In this document: positions 22,413 through 34,672 of the stretch, in pieces
Layout: each line of letters begins with the position of its first letter
Position numbering within the stretch: position 1 is the stretch's first letter
DNA from: Pestalotiopsis fici W106-1
Taxonomy: Eukaryota > Ascomycota > Sordariomycetes > Amphisphaeriales > Sporocadaceae
Direction: 5' to 3'
NCBI RefSeq assembly: GCF_000516985.1
Contig: NW_006917092.1
Location: 574,619 to 638,618, forward strand
DNA length: 64,000 bases
Notes under the pieces: generated by a model
What the model was told of the DNA's origin: nothing
Database searches by the model: none
Seen by the model: the letters and a program-made list of their open reading frames with translations, nothing else
Translations under genes and position numbers: made by a program

Positions 22413-23936
22413 TCAGCGCTTCACAATGCTGACTGCAATTAGAGGGTTACTCTGTAGTGCACCCAACAGCATCCGGAACACAATGCTGGAGCCCACTGTT
22501 GCTACAAGCATGAAAAGCACGAAGCTCCCAAGCCCTATAGTCTCAAGCGCTGCCCTTCCTTGCTTTGCAGGTGGATTACCAGTGGTCGACTCGGCTCCAG
22601 TCTGTTCTCCGAGTTGGGGGACGTATTTGAACTCGTACTTGTAACCACCCTTCAAACCATCCTTGCTCTCAACTATGTATTCCCAGAATAGATTTCGAAA
22701 AAACTGCGAGTGTTAGTAATCAGTGCACAAGAAGCAGAAAACCAGGGCCAATGTACCTCTATTTGCCACCTGTCCCAGGCTGGGATAGATCGTCCAATGT
22801 AGGTGGCAGCCATCAGCAACCAGGCCTGCCCACGAATCACTGCCATCCAGTAGAATCCAGGCTTGCCAATGCCCACATCGTCACAGAGCGCATCGCCATT
22901 GACATATCTAGTCCCAGCCTCAAAGAACTCTTTCGGGACGTAGATGGGCGCAACCCGGTCCAGAGCCTTGACCAGGTTCTGGGCGAGCGCGCGCGAGTTG
23001 GCCGTCGGCTTGAGGCAATCATACATGATGGACTCCATCGTCGCCAGAGCCCTCTGGGGACTGTCCAGGACGTAGGACGGGGCTCCAATGACGTGAGTGA
23101 CCCATCGCCACAGGGCCAGGTAGTCGAGGGCCTCTTGTTCGCGAACGTAGATGCCCTGGCGCGGCATGGAGAGCCACACTAGGTTGGTGGAAAAGGCACA
23201 GACGGACTGCATCGAATCAAGCTCATTGATGGGCACGCCAAACTTGGCCACGTCAAAGTAGCCAGGGCGCTGCTTGTTGAGCTTGAGGATGCGGTTGCGG
23301 ACCGAAGCGTGCAAAAGACGGACCCGGACAATGGAAGCAAACCCTTCACCACCGGGTTTGACGCCGTCGAGCGATCTCGTGACTTGAAGCATGAGCTGAA
23401 ATGTCTCAAAGAGACGATTCTTTGCTACTTTGATGGAATGCCCGCCGGTGCGCACCAGCGTCTCTGCTGGACGAAAAGCACTGCCCTTTGAAGAGTCGTT
23501 AATCGTACGCACGGAAACATCTCTACCAGCACCGACATACCGTGGTGGCCAGGAGCCCCTGAAATGCAAACCCAGCAATCACCGCGGGCGCATAGCGATA
23601 GAAGACCTCTTGGCCGCGCTCAATCTGCTCCCAGTCAACCCAGTCTGGGATGGTGTTGACCTCATCCCAGAGCTCTTGCAGCCGCTCGTCTCTATGCCTG
23701 TTGTCCCTCAACAAGGCATATGTGTCACGGTCAGTCTGCGGGTCTTGTTCCTTGGTCTTTGCATACCAACCAGCCCTTGGCGGAGGTGGTGGAAAGAATG
23801 CATCCAAGGCGTCGAGGGCATCTGAGCCGACAGTGTCGTATCTCTGCAACAGAGGATGTAATTCTTCAGCAGTGAGATGATCCTCCGTCACCTTGAACTT
23901 GTACCCGTAGGAATCGCAAATTTGACCTGTCGCCAT
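22413..23936 (-). CDS. MpaB/rubber-oxygenase family (DUF2236) oxygenase with C-terminal membrane anchor
   Basis: Three exons on the minus strand, 23936-23541, 23485-22757 and 22703-22413, give 471 residues. The central domain has the hallmarks of the ER-bound oxygenase MpaB and latex-clearing-protein family: VFYRYAPAVIAGFAFQGLL, the ETLVRTGG segment, a helix with FETFQLMLQVTRSL, VRLLHASVR (heme-region His), GVPINELDSM and a YLALWRWVTHVIG helix. A hydrophobic helix (GLGSFVLFMLVATVGSSIV) near the C-terminus predicts membrane anchoring. MpaB cleaves the farnesyl chain in mycophenolic acid biosynthesis, and other members cut rubber, so oxidative cleavage or oxidation of a lipid-like substrate is plausible. 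It is divergent from the SDR gene. Intron 1 can be partly read in frame, giving a false alternative start. Confidence 0.87.
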
Positions 23937-24705
23937 TGTGTCGCGGTGAGTTTGATATTCTTCAAATCGGGGTCATGCAAAAGTGTAGTAGATATCTGAC
24001 GATTGATTATCTTGAGTCATCTGCCCCTTGCCATTTTATCTATGTATATATACACCATGTCTTACTTTGGTTCTGTCGACATCTCGTGTCATACAGTTTG
24101 ATTCAATGGTCGATGGAGGCGATCGATGTGACGGACATGGCGAGCGCTACTACTGCGCCGCCCGTATGCCGGAGCCGACATGCCCAATGCAGCGAAGTAT
24201 GTTTCGGTCATGTGGAGCCCGCTTCGTTGGAGGTTGGAGTGCATGAGCCCGCCAAGCTCGCGTGTAAATGATGACCGAGATTTTCATGACTGCATTCTCC
24301 GCTGCCACGCCACCAATAATTCCCGGGGCGGATGAAACTGTGCTTGGGACTACGCTCACGCCCCTCCCTGAGTCCCCTCTGCGCAACTTTTCTGTTTTCC
24401 GATAATTATACCCAGTCTCGGCACATGACAATCGCGCTGATATGGTGGTGACCATTGACCATAAGCTGGAATTAGTGGTATAGATGGAAAAGCTTGCCGG
24501 ATGTATGTACCAAAGACATTTGACTTGCTATACATGGACTATGTATTTCAGATGCTATCAAAACAGAGATGGAGATGTAGGAAATGGGAATATTGGAATC
24601 TGGTTTGTAACAGCGTCTTTTAGACCAAGTGAGCTTTATCTTGTATGTGATTAGATACAACATTATAACGACGCCGTTGAAACCTGCCTCAGCCAAATCG
24701 TAGAC
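23937..24705. promoter_or_regulatory. Shared upstream region of the MpaB-like and SDR genes
   Basis: 769 bp between divergent starts. Short frames on both strands show no domain. Both promoters are expected here, but no specific site is recognised. Confidence 0.4.
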
Positions 24706-25679
24706 ATGCATTTTCCCGGAGTCGCACTGGTGACTGGAGCTGGATCAGGTACCGCAGGTCATGTGCAAGTGGCGAGCCAATGCTGATGTGCTTATTAGGA
24801 ATCGGCCGTGCGACTGCGTTTCTCTATGCCAAGGAGGGATGTACACGCATTGCTGTGGCCGACATAAACAAGAGCAACGCCGATGAGACAAGGAAGGAGA
24901 TTGAGACGAAATACTCCAATGTTGATGTTCTATCAATCCAAGTTGGTAGGCTTGCCACACTATACTGCCCGCAAAAAGAACACCGATGGTGACAACACGT
25001 GAAATTGTAGATATAACATCCGAGCAATCGGTAAACGACATGGTTTCTCTCGTTGTTCGCAAGTTCAACAGAATCGACTATGCTTGCAACGCCGCGGGCG
25101 TTCTCATCCCTGGGCCGACCGACGAGGTGTCAGTGTCGGCCTGGAAGAAACAAATCGACGTCAACCTCCACGGCACTTGGCTGTGTCATCGCGCCGAAAT
25201 CATTCAGATGCTCAAGCAGGACGCTATCAAGGCCGACGATGGCTACTTCCCCAGTCGCGGGTCCATTGCCAATGTGGCATCCATGTGCGCGCTCATGGTC
25301 TACGATCACCTGCCGGCTTACTGTGCAAGTAAGCACGCCATATTGGGCTTTACTCGGGCCGACGGCATGAGATATGCCAAACAAGGTATCCGTGTCAATG
25401 CCATTTGTCCCGGGGTCACAGCGACGCCGATGGTGGGAGATGTGCCGGAAACCGCTTCGAGCGGCAGCCTAGACGCCCAAGCTATGATGAATGAGATGGC
25501 AACGGGCAGGTTTGGTCTTCCTGAAGAAGTTGCCGAGGCCATAGTCTGGGTGACGAGCGGGCGAGCCAGTTTGATCGTTGCCGGTCACTTGACGCCAAAT
25601 GGTGGTGAGTGTAGCCACAGTACGGTTCTATTCCACAGTATCACATACTTACGAGAATGTAGGAATGATCGGAGCGTAG
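24706..25679 (+). CDS. Short-chain dehydrogenase/reductase (classical SDR)
   Basis: Four exons, 24706-24748, 24799-24945, 25011-25604 and 25663-25679, give 266 residues. The first exon is only 43 nt and splits the coenzyme loop TGAGSGIG across an intron. The last is 17 nt and encodes the C-terminal MIGA. The Rossmann fold shows TGAGSGIGRA, VADI after strand 2 (acidic residue favouring NAD over NADP), NAAG, the catalytic YCASK (Tyr167, Lys171), and the NAICPG segment. It would oxidise an alcohol or reduce a ketone. It shares its promoter region with the MpaB-like oxygenase and converges on the Zn2Cys6 regulator, which supports membership in the same island. Substrate unknown. Confidence 0.9.
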
Positions 25680-25947
25680 CCAAAGGCTCTAGGGTGGGAG
25701 TCACTTGACCTCGGCTCTTAGTCTCAATGGTTGCTGGCTCCCAAAAGACAGGACCAAATTTGTACTTCGTGTGTTCAAGGTTCAAGTCGTAGTACAGTAC
25801 TATGACAGTCATTTCTTTTTACAAGTCTACAAATATTTCCCGTGATACACATTGCAGCATGATTATGAATTGGGTCAAATCACAAGTGCTGGCCACCTAT
25901 TTGCAGCTGTAGCATGCGACGTGAACATGATGACTTATAGTGCATTG

Positions 25948-28493
25948 TCAACGAAGTAACCCCAAGTCTGTATCGCCAAGCCAATTAGTATTATTCCGGT
26001 CTTGGTCACCAGATGTGCCATCCAACAGCATATCGGTATGTCCCAGGATAACATCATCAGTCAAAAGAGCCTCCATCGAACCCCATGATCCGGGCTGGGG
26101 TAGGCATGAGCCCTGTTCCGGATGTGTTGATGAACTACCTGCGAAGCCTATCAGAGAGTCGGCTTGCCCAAATAGACCCGCTAACTCTACATTTCGTGTG
26201 ATTCGTGCCAAGGTGCTTCTCATCTTCTCCGCGACGGGGTAGTGTTTCTGCGCCGACTCCATGGATTTAGACAAGACTCTCAACAACTGCATATCGTCCG
26301 AGGCCAAGGTGTTGGGATATCCGCTTGGGGGATGAAGGATATGTGACACAATGGTGCTAGCCGCGATGTACATGTTATCCAGCATGATGGTGATGAAATT
26401 CTCAATGCCAAATATTTCGCGATATGCCAAAACCAGGCGGCAGATACTGACGGCATTATCGTGCATGATGCTGCGGGATTTCTCCATGCGGAGGCAGTCG
26501 CTAGAAATCGGGGGCTGTTGTTTCTTTATTATTCTGATGAGAGCCCTGTGCAGTACGATGCGAATGCCGTGAAACTGAATGTTGAGGCCGTATGCTGACT
26601 GATCCAGTTCCGAGATGCGGCAATGTTGCGAAGAGATGTCGCGGGGAATCAAGTCGTAGGCATTCATGATCTTGTTATCGACCTGTAAAAGTTCCTCTAC
26701 CCGATTACGGTTCAGAGAGGCACCCGAAGCATTCAAGCACTCAGTGACCTCGGAGATGCGAGTGCAAAGATTGACCCAGCATGTGAGGTTCTTATTGTCG
26801 CAAGTGGCAATTATGGACGGCTGGCTGCTGACATCCATGGTACCAGTCGGTATGCAACCTGGCCGGCCCAAGTATAAAGCCCACGTTTTGTCATAGACGA
26901 ATGCACTCATGAACAAGAGAGATCGCATTTTCAAGTCTGTTTGGGACAGGATTCCCTGGTTGACTAGGGCAGTGCAGTCTTGATGGGCCCCTAGGTCGTA
27001 CAGGAGCCGACAAGCGATTCCTTTTCTGAGTATTAATATGAGAATCACAATGACAAAGAACTATGCTTGGTATCTCTCACCGCAATAAATCCACCCAGCA
27101 CGGTCCTGGGCATTTGTTGCCTCAAAGTCGCTCAGGAGGAGAAATCCAGCAATCGAGGCTAGATTCGGATTTTCGAGCTCAAACACCACCTCATGCTTTG
27201 CCCTATCTGCATAGGCACGCCCTAGCTTCCTAACCCCTGGTGATGTGCTGATCCTGGTGGCACATGCCAGGAGGCAACTTTCCAGAAAGTCCGAATAGTA
27301 TTGTGACCGGACACCAAGCTTTCGATGCGAAGTGAACAGATCTTCATCGACAACCTGAACAGACCATGAATAATACTCCCAGCATGACCGTAACAGGACA
27401 CGGCGTAATTGTGGCGAATCCATATCCACGACAAATTCTGGATCAAAAGTGGTGGTTGGCAAAGACGATGCTTTGCTCGCCGATGGCGATTGAATGTGCA
27501 GTTGGGTCGTAGGGCCATAGTAGTGGATTTGGCCAGAACTAGAATTTGCATCGAGGCTAGAAACTTCATCATCCATCTCTGGTGTCAGGTAGACGGAAAA
27601 CCCAGCAGTGTCCTGTAAACATGCGACGTCGTGATCCAGTGCATGCTGCGGCATATTGGCACCGAGAGCCATGCCGGTGGAGCTGCCACTGCTCTGATCG
27701 CATGGAGCCACATTTATTACTTCTTTTGCGCACCCTTCCATGTTTTCGGCATGGCCGCTCTGTAAAGACATAGGCGTCTGGGCCCTACGCAGCTGTCAAT
27801 CAACAATCTCACAATATACCGGAGATGGGAAGGATTCCCATACCTTGGTACATCTTCGTTACTATTACCTTCTCCTACCATCCCTTGATTTGTATTGGAA
27901 GTCTCGTCACAGTCGGACTGATCAGATAAGTCGGACAAGTCTTCGGAAGGCATGCGGTTGGACCGACGTGTTATTTGCTCTTGAGAACCTTTTTGGTAGT
28001 CACTAGAATTGAAACAGGTAAGCATCAGGTAAAGCCATGCACAGGCGTCGATGTATCAGCCATACCTAATGAGAGCCTCGACAGAGTGAATGCGCCTTTG
28101 CAATGATGCAATGTGCTGCCTAGAACCGTACCTATATTGGTCTACTGTTAGTCGGCTATTATATTATTGATCTGGATGGACAGACGTCTGGTAGACACGA
28201 CTTACTTTCGACGATCATCGTTCTTGATGAGCACGCATTCAATATCAGATGTGCGGCATGCAGTGCATCGCGTGCCCGACTTTGCATTCTGTGCATCACA
28301 CTGAGTTGAGTCAAGGTTAATAACTAAACCAGCCAATGTTTGAAGCAGCTCAACAAACCTTGGTCTTCTTTTGGCGGCAACTCACACAAGCTACCGATGC
28401 TCTGGGACCGCTGCGGCCGACATTTGATCGTCGCCGTGTTGTTGCGGACGAGGCGGCTGACTCCCCAGTATTTACCACCACTTCATCGGACAT
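25948..28493 (-). CDS. Zn2Cys6 transcription factor with fungal-specific regulatory domain
   Basis: Six exons on the minus strand, 28493-28359, 28300-28206, 28131-28066, 28002-27844, 27784-27081 and 27020-25948, give 743 residues. The zinc cluster is split by intron 1: ACVSCRQKKTK then CDAQ...CTACRTSDIEC, supplying six cysteines. A coiled segment follows (HIASLQRRIHSVEALIR), then an acidic serine-rich linker. The second half is the fungal_trans domain, recognised by GWIYCG joined to IACRLLYDLGAH across the last intron, and by the following LLFMSAFVYDKTWALYLGRP stretch. It is nuclear and binds CGG-type half-sites by family rule. Its location next to the SDR and oxygenase genes makes it the likely pathway regulator of the oxidative island. 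No target sites were established. Confidence 0.9.
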
Positions 28494-31400
28494 GTGTTTC
28501 GAGGGCCAACAGCTTTCGTTTTGCTCGTATACTCAAATGTGGAATTGTACGATGAGGAGGATACAAGAAAGACAAAGAAGAATATATGCAAATTGCAGTG
28601 CACAGGGCAAAGCAGTTCAATCAAACGACTGCCGCAGAACCTAACAAATATAGAAATGCTTCATGTGCATCTTCACAACAAGACTAAGTATACGCTACTA
28701 CTGCACTACGGTTACATGGCCACTAATGCGGAGGTAAAGGCGATGGCAAGGGGATGAAGGCGGGGTGCATTGATTTATTGGGGTAACCCTGTATACTCGG
28801 GGAGTAGTTTCTTTAGAAGGGTGTATATATAACTGCTCAAAGTTGAGCTTTTCTTCCTTGCAAGTATTCTGCATTGATTGGAAATTGGACCCCGATGGTA
28901 ATGATATTGCCCTTAGGGTATCCCCGAGGTTGCGAGAGAAGAAGGGCAAAATACTGAAGTCATGTTCAATTCCTGCAAGTTCTCAGGCTCGGCGCGTTAC
29001 TTGTCTGTCTATTGTTAGATAATAATGATGGATGCAATAGTAAAGTGCCTTGTTCACCGCTGCATATTGAAGATCCAGGGGCAAGACAAGGCAAGCATCG
29101 GCATGCGGGTTGTGTCAAAAATGTGACAATAGTAATTATCGCCGGCTGCATTTTCCGGGTTTTGATCTGCAGTGGGACAAATACGTACTCCAACTTGTAG
29201 GTGAAAGATCAGTGCAGCTAGCTGGTATTGAGGATCTTGCCCCGAAGGATGTCATTGCACCCATTTGACCGAGTAGACAAATGATTGAACACAACCAGTG
29301 GTGATGCTCGGGGCAGAGGAAGACGAGATGATTTGTCATTATATGAATTCGGGTAGCGATATACCTAGGTTAGGCAAGTAGCTTAGTTGATGCCAGGGAT
29401 CAGGTTTATGCCCCGCTATGCAGTGTACAGAGTAGTAGTTCCCACGGAAGCATGAACGGCAACTTGCAATCCAGCTACCCATGCAATGATAAAGAATGCA
29501 TCCGGATAGTTCTTCAAAGTCAACTCCGAAGCTTCCGCTGTATGATATGCCAAATAGCGCGGGGAGGTGTTCGCTGTATGCGTCGCTATTGTACAATGAA
29601 TCAACAAGAACACATCCGTAAAGTGAGAATCCCCAGACTTCGTGGCATGGCCCAACGCAAGGTCCCCCACCCTGCCGGACGATGGGTAGAACGTTCGGCA
29701 GACGCAGCTGGGCGAGAGAGGATATCTTTATTAACTAGAGATACGTTTGGTCTGTAATTTGAAATGCGCTGGATTGGTAATACTTAATATGTGATGAATG
29801 TGTATATGTGTGGTGACTTAGGTATGAAGACTACTTCACGTACAGAGTACTATACTGGGGACAAGAGTTACTTATACCCCAATCCGAGCAATCCTTGTAC
29901 TAGGCACATTACTTGCATGCAAACAACCAACAGGATTGGACAATATGGACGGCTTTCTTGGGAAAAATCAGCGGTGGATTTATATACAGTGTGCTATCCT
30001 TCAAGGAACTTGCTTGCTCTTATCAGAGGAGCTTCAGGTGTTTTGCGGGCTCTGATGCTCCTTGATCAGTGCTCGTCTACCACGAGGGTGCCTCAATCAG
30101 CGATGAAACCAAAAGATGTGCTATTTGATCCTCCCCTGCATTTCCGTACTCCTTGACACTCGGTGACGGCCTGGAGCAAAAATGACCGATTGCGTAGCAA
30201 TGACTGAGTGGCCAGTGACATGGCCTCCAACGCACGCCCGCTGCGAGCTGGCAATGCCACAATGGATCAGCGGGAGCACATCGGAAATCCCGCAAAAGCA
30301 GTTTGACTAGAAAGAGAGAATAGAACGGTCATTAGAGGAAAAAGTAACTAGCTGACACTTAGTCTTGAGACTATAAAGTGTCATAGTTAATAGTATAGCT
30401 AATTCATGTTTTGCCAGTGACCGCCGGTCCACACGGCCATCTGGACTGCTAGGTCCGAGTCCGAGCCGAGCCGAGGGCATCAACGCCGGGGATGGGGTCG
30501 GAGCTGTTCAAGCCCCGCGGCGGACCTTGCCACCATCCCCCTTTGCTTTCTACGGCATTGTAGCTCCGTGTTCTTCGCTGGAAACAACAAGACTCCCCTG
30601 GTCTCCCGTCTTGGCGTTTACGCGTCCCAACAGTTCCTCTCAAGCACTGCCGATCCCATTTCGGGTTGTGGGCTGCGTCAGTTACCAATCCCTCGTTACT
30701 GATTGGAGGACATTTGATAGTGGTAATTCATGGCTGGACTCGCCCTCGTGCTGATGACGACGCCAGATTTGCGAGCTTCTTCGCTTGATAGATTCGCTTC
30801 ATTCAAGATAAAACGTCGGATTTTCATGGTCTGCTCGAGCACATGAGCAATTCAAGGCACAGATGACCAGTCTATCTAGCGGGGCGAACTACCCGACGGC
30901 ATGAGGAAGAGATAATTAATTCAAACGTCAGTAATTAGAATATGTCATCGAGATACCAACGGCCTTGAGATACAAAGAAATGTAGTTGGCATATGCTTAA
31001 CTACGTCAACAAAGTTAATCGTTAAGCTTTTGTGGATCTGCGCCGAGCCCAGGGTCATCTGGGGTAGGCCAGTGTGTTTTAGGACCCCTGGCCAAGCTTG
31101 AATAGCAATGCATCATGGCAGAGGTGCTTCGACAACTCGAGTGGATGGCCTGTAGGTAAAACATGCAAAATTCTGATTTACATCACACCTGCAGGTGTCC
31201 ACGCGGCAAGGCGCCCACAGTCCTGGTTCATGAGCATGGGCCCAAGGCCTCTCGAACCAATAGGAAAATACTGTTTTGCAACCTTTCTATTCACGAGGCT
31301 CTGTCATTTCGGCTGGCCCAGAACATCAGTTGCCGACTACCATCAGACCCTCGTGATTGGAGTCACCCAGCACATGTGAATTCTTGCTACTGCTGGAAGC

Positions 31401-31878
31401 AGTACTCGGGCTCTTTCTCGTCCGCTCAAGCTTGTAGGCATGATATCAAAAGTCATCAGCGAGTCTCACTTCAAGGTAGTAGGTTCAAGGAGATGGGGAA
31501 GCCCAAGAACGTTCCGAAATGATTGGTGATTATGAAATATTTGCACAAACTACGCGCCCCGATCGTCGTAGATTCGGCCATGGTTCCTCTTTCACAAAAT
31601 TCATAGCTTGCGAATTCTTTTGCCAAGATTCATCCTAGATATTCGCCAAAGTCTTGATTTGCTGAATTATTCGTTCCAGCACCAAGGGCGTACGCGGCTC
31701 ATGCAGGGACACTTACGAATACCCAAGGAGTTAATCATTCTGTTAGTCAAGTTGCAGAAGCTCATGAATTGAATATATAAGATGAAAGAATCACTCTCCA
31801 TCTTCATCTTTTTCGACTCGACATCAGTTCAACACCCCCTTTGATTCTACCCATCAGTCCGACAGGAAATTACTTGAG
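28494..31878. other. 3.4-kb gene-poor region
   Basis: No reading frame shows a domain or a convincing exon structure on either strand. The left edge must contain the regulator's promoter and the right edge that of the intradiol dioxygenase. A locally GC-rich stretch around 30.43-30.70 kb contrasts with surrounding A/T-rich sequence but matches no known element. This gap separates the main oxidative island from its two right-hand enzymes. Confidence 0.4.
31774..31780 (+). promoter_or_regulatory. TATA box of the intradiol dioxygenase gene
   Basis: TATATAA lies 99 bp before the ATG at 31879, a normal spacing for a fungal core promoter, and is followed by a pyrimidine-rich stretch (TCACTCTCCATCTTCATC) suitable for transcription initiation. 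Confidence 0.55.
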
Positions 31879-33120
31879 ATGTTCTTCTCCAAGTTGGTTA
31901 TTCTTGCTCTTGCCGCCGTTGCGGCCGCCCACCCTGGGCACGAGGCTGAGGAGCACTGGGCAGCCATCGCCGCCCGCACTCAGCGCGTCAACACCAGAAG
32001 GGCCTTGGAGAACTGCGCCGCTTCTCTCGAGTCTCGCGGCCATGCAGCTCGCGCAATCGAGCGACGTGCCGCAGAGGCAGCGAGGCAACGCATAGCTCGC
32101 AGGATCCCGGTCAACAGTGAGCCAACCCCTTCCCCGTCAGAACCTTGTACTTGACACGCCTAACACGCCCGTCACACCAGACCCTTACCGCAAGCGTGCC
32201 GCTGTCAGAAGAGACACCACCAGTATCCTCAACAAGGACCATGAGGGCACCCTCGACCCCGATGAGGCCCAGGCTGATGAGTCGTACGTCTTCAACAGCA
32301 CTACTTGTGCTGTTTTGAACCCCCAGGGCGAAGTCGGCCCTTTTTACGTCAAGGGTGAATACGTCCGCTCAGATGTTACCGACTCGGAGCCCGGCGTCGA
32401 GATCATCATGGAGGCCCAGGTGATTGATGTCAACACTTGCGAGCCGCTGGTGGGCGCCTGGTTCGATATCTGGAACTGCAACTCTACGGGCGTCTACTCG
32501 GGCGTCCAGTCCAATGGCAACGGCAACAGCAACGACGCCACCAACCTGGACAACACAGCTCTGCGCGGTATCCAGCAGACGGACGACAACGGTGTCGTCA
32601 CGTTTACGAGTAAGTCTTCTCGCTGTATATCTCATTTTCAAATCAAACCGCCCCGTCTCTAATCACGTTTCTTGCAGCCATATACCCTGGTCACTACTCG
32701 GGTCGCACCAACCATATGCACGTTGTCCTGCACACGGAAGCCGAGGAGCAAACCAATGGCACCATCACCATGGGCACGGTACCTCACATTGGCCAGTTCT
32801 TCTGGGACCAGAGCCTCACGACACAAGTCGAGGCGCTCAGCCCGTACAATACCAACACCATCACCCTGACGACCAATGCCCAGGACCGCGTCTTTGGCGA
32901 GCAGGAGACGGCTGGCACCACCTCGGACCCCGTCTTCAACTATGTCTTCCTTGGCGACTCCATCAGCGACGGCATCTTTCAGTGGATCGTGGTTGGCGTC
33001 GACACTTCGGCCTCTTACACGCCCACCTACAGCTTTGAGCTGACCGAGGATGGCGGTGTTCCCGTGAGCTCCGGCGGTGGTGGCGGTGCTGGCGGCGGCG
33101 GCGGCGGCCCACCTTCGTAG
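31879..33120 (+). CDS. Secreted intradiol ring-cleavage dioxygenase
   Basis: Three exons, 31879-32116, 32181-32609 and 32678-33120, give 369 residues. The N-terminus MFFSKLVILALAAVAAAHPG is a clear signal peptide, followed by an Arg/Ala-rich pro-region. The catalytic beta-sandwich shows GPFYVKGEYVRSDV, VGAWFDIWNCNSTGVYSG, and TIYPGHYSGRTNHMHVVLH, which supplies the Tyr and His ligands for non-heme Fe(III). The tail is a Ser-Gly-rich stretch of about 17 residues, rich in consecutive glycines. Fungal extracellular members of the protocatechuate 3,4-dioxygenase beta-like group cleave catechol-type rings between the hydroxyl-bearing carbons and are linked to lignin- or phenol-derived aromatics. 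The gene has its own TATA box. Whether it belongs to the regulator-linked island is uncertain because of the 3.4-kb gap. Confidence 0.92.
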
Positions 33121-33528
33121 GCTGCCCTTGTCGCCCGCGTACACCTCCATCACGTTGAGATGTATTGCCCGTGGACTTGCCTGAAAAAACAGCATATGCG
33201 GTGTGGGAAAGATAAAAAATGGAACGTTTGGATTGCTGGTGGTCCTCAGCCATAATTATTCGATTCTCGGGGGATTTTAAGCTTGTAGATATGAAGTTTG
33301 CTGTTATGGGGTGCTGTTAGCAGCACCCCTTGTTAAATAACCACTCTCTTTTGCTCTTGCAGTAGCATCACATTGCAAATATTTTCTTGGACCTTGTGAT
33401 GCATTCTTGTTGCCATGGCGATTTCCCTCTTCACAGATTGGTATCTGCCTGAATAATAATTCCGACCCCAAAAAGTTTATCGTGACGTGCAAGCCCTTGC
33501 CGAAAGTGAGCTTTTCAGGAAGTTGCTT
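33121..33528. other. Intergenic region between convergent genes
   Basis: 408 bp of 3' flanking sequence between the dioxygenase and desaturase genes. A short inverted pattern GGGTGCTG...CAGCACCC sits at 33309-33328 and could form a small hairpin downstream of the dioxygenase gene. Nothing else is seen. Confidence 0.35.
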
Positions 33529-34672
33529 TCAACTCATACCCTCTGGGAGATACTCTTTGTTTGACGAATAAGTCTCATCCTGCTCGTAAATCCAAGGTTC
33601 GTCTTTCATCTCCATCTCTTCTTTGGTGATGACCAGTGGGTTTCCACGGAAATCCAATCGGACACCAGGCCAGATAAAGGTCCGCCACATGTAACCTAGA
33701 ATACTGGGCTCTTCCAAAGTGGGCGCAATGTGAGGCGCAATGAGTTCCCGGTGCTTCTGCGGCAGAACAGACCAATGTAGGCCTGGGTACAAGTGATGAA
33801 TTGTGTGGAATCCATTATTGAAACAAAGCCAGTTGAGCAATGGGTCCGTAAAGTTGCGCGCAAAGTTGTACTTGGACGAACTATCACAACCATCATGTTG
33901 TAGCAAGTTCAGTGACAAGATGCAGTATTTTGCATAGAATTGAGGAATCAGCGCAAACCAAATCCAACGACGCCAGTCAAGTAATATCAGCACAGCCATG
34001 GTGCCAAACACTACTGCTTGTTCCAGGCGCCGCTGTCGCGCAATCGGCCTATTCTTTCGTTCCTGAGCAGCGAAATACAACTTCTCGTCATCGCTCCCAG
34101 TCAAAACGATGTGCCAGAAGAACAAGATACCGTTCAGCAGATTCCATTGGTATGATACTTTCGTAGTACGCACTAACAGCAACAGTCAGCCTTTTTGAAG
34201 GATTTCGCAATACCTCCCCAGATGCCAACCGGGACGAAAAGTGCTTGACCCAACTCGGGTGGAACTCACTGAAATCTCTGGCTTGCTGGGGATACTTGTG
34301 GTGCGACAGATTATGCCCCGGAATGAAGACGGAGACTGAAAAACCATACTGCAGCGACAGGCAGAGCTGATATAGTCCATTCAATCGTGGGTTGTAGAAT
34401 AAGGGTGCATGAATGGCATTGTGCGTCGCCACCGCGCCCATGAAGGAGAGTTGAAAGAGTGATAGCCAAATCGCAAATGAGAGTAGGCCGGCGGATAGAG
34501 GCGACTCAAAGTTTATCCAGGCATAGATGAATACCGCGAAGAAGAGAGCAGTGCATCCTAGCTGGCGTGTGTCCTCAACATGCCTGAGTCCACTTCTCTT
34601 TGGTCTTGGTTGGATGGATGATTCCCTTGGCATTCCATCAGGGGTTTTCGGGTCGGCCGGCTGCCCCTTCAT
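33529..34672 (-). CDS. Membrane fatty-acid desaturase/hydroxylase family protein
   Basis: Two exons on the minus strand, 34672-34270 and 34172-33529, give 348 residues from the ATG at 34672. The 97-nt intron is removed between RDF and MRTTK; retaining its open frame would give a false 266-residue protein. The diiron histidine boxes are complete: HNAIH (residues 84-88), HNLSHH (120-125) and HTIHH in GFHTIHHLYPG. Four or more hydrophobic segments flank them. Such enzymes insert double bonds or hydroxyl groups into acyl chains in the ER membrane. The conserved segment after the second box (MRTTKVSYQWNLLN) and the C-terminal LPQKHREL resemble fungal desaturase-like proteins of unknown regiochemistry rather than the housekeeping delta-9 or delta-12 enzymes. 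Confidence 0.88.

Noticed and set aside
28775..29900. Loose inverted similarity around ATTGGGGTA near 28.78 and 29.88 kb that could suggest transposon ends
   Set aside because: Only about ten bases match, no target-site duplication is visible, and no transposase remnant lies between.
31098..31522. Overlapping plus-strand frames in the gene-poor region
   Set aside because: Neither frame shows a domain or conserved pattern, and they lie in sequence without coding bias.
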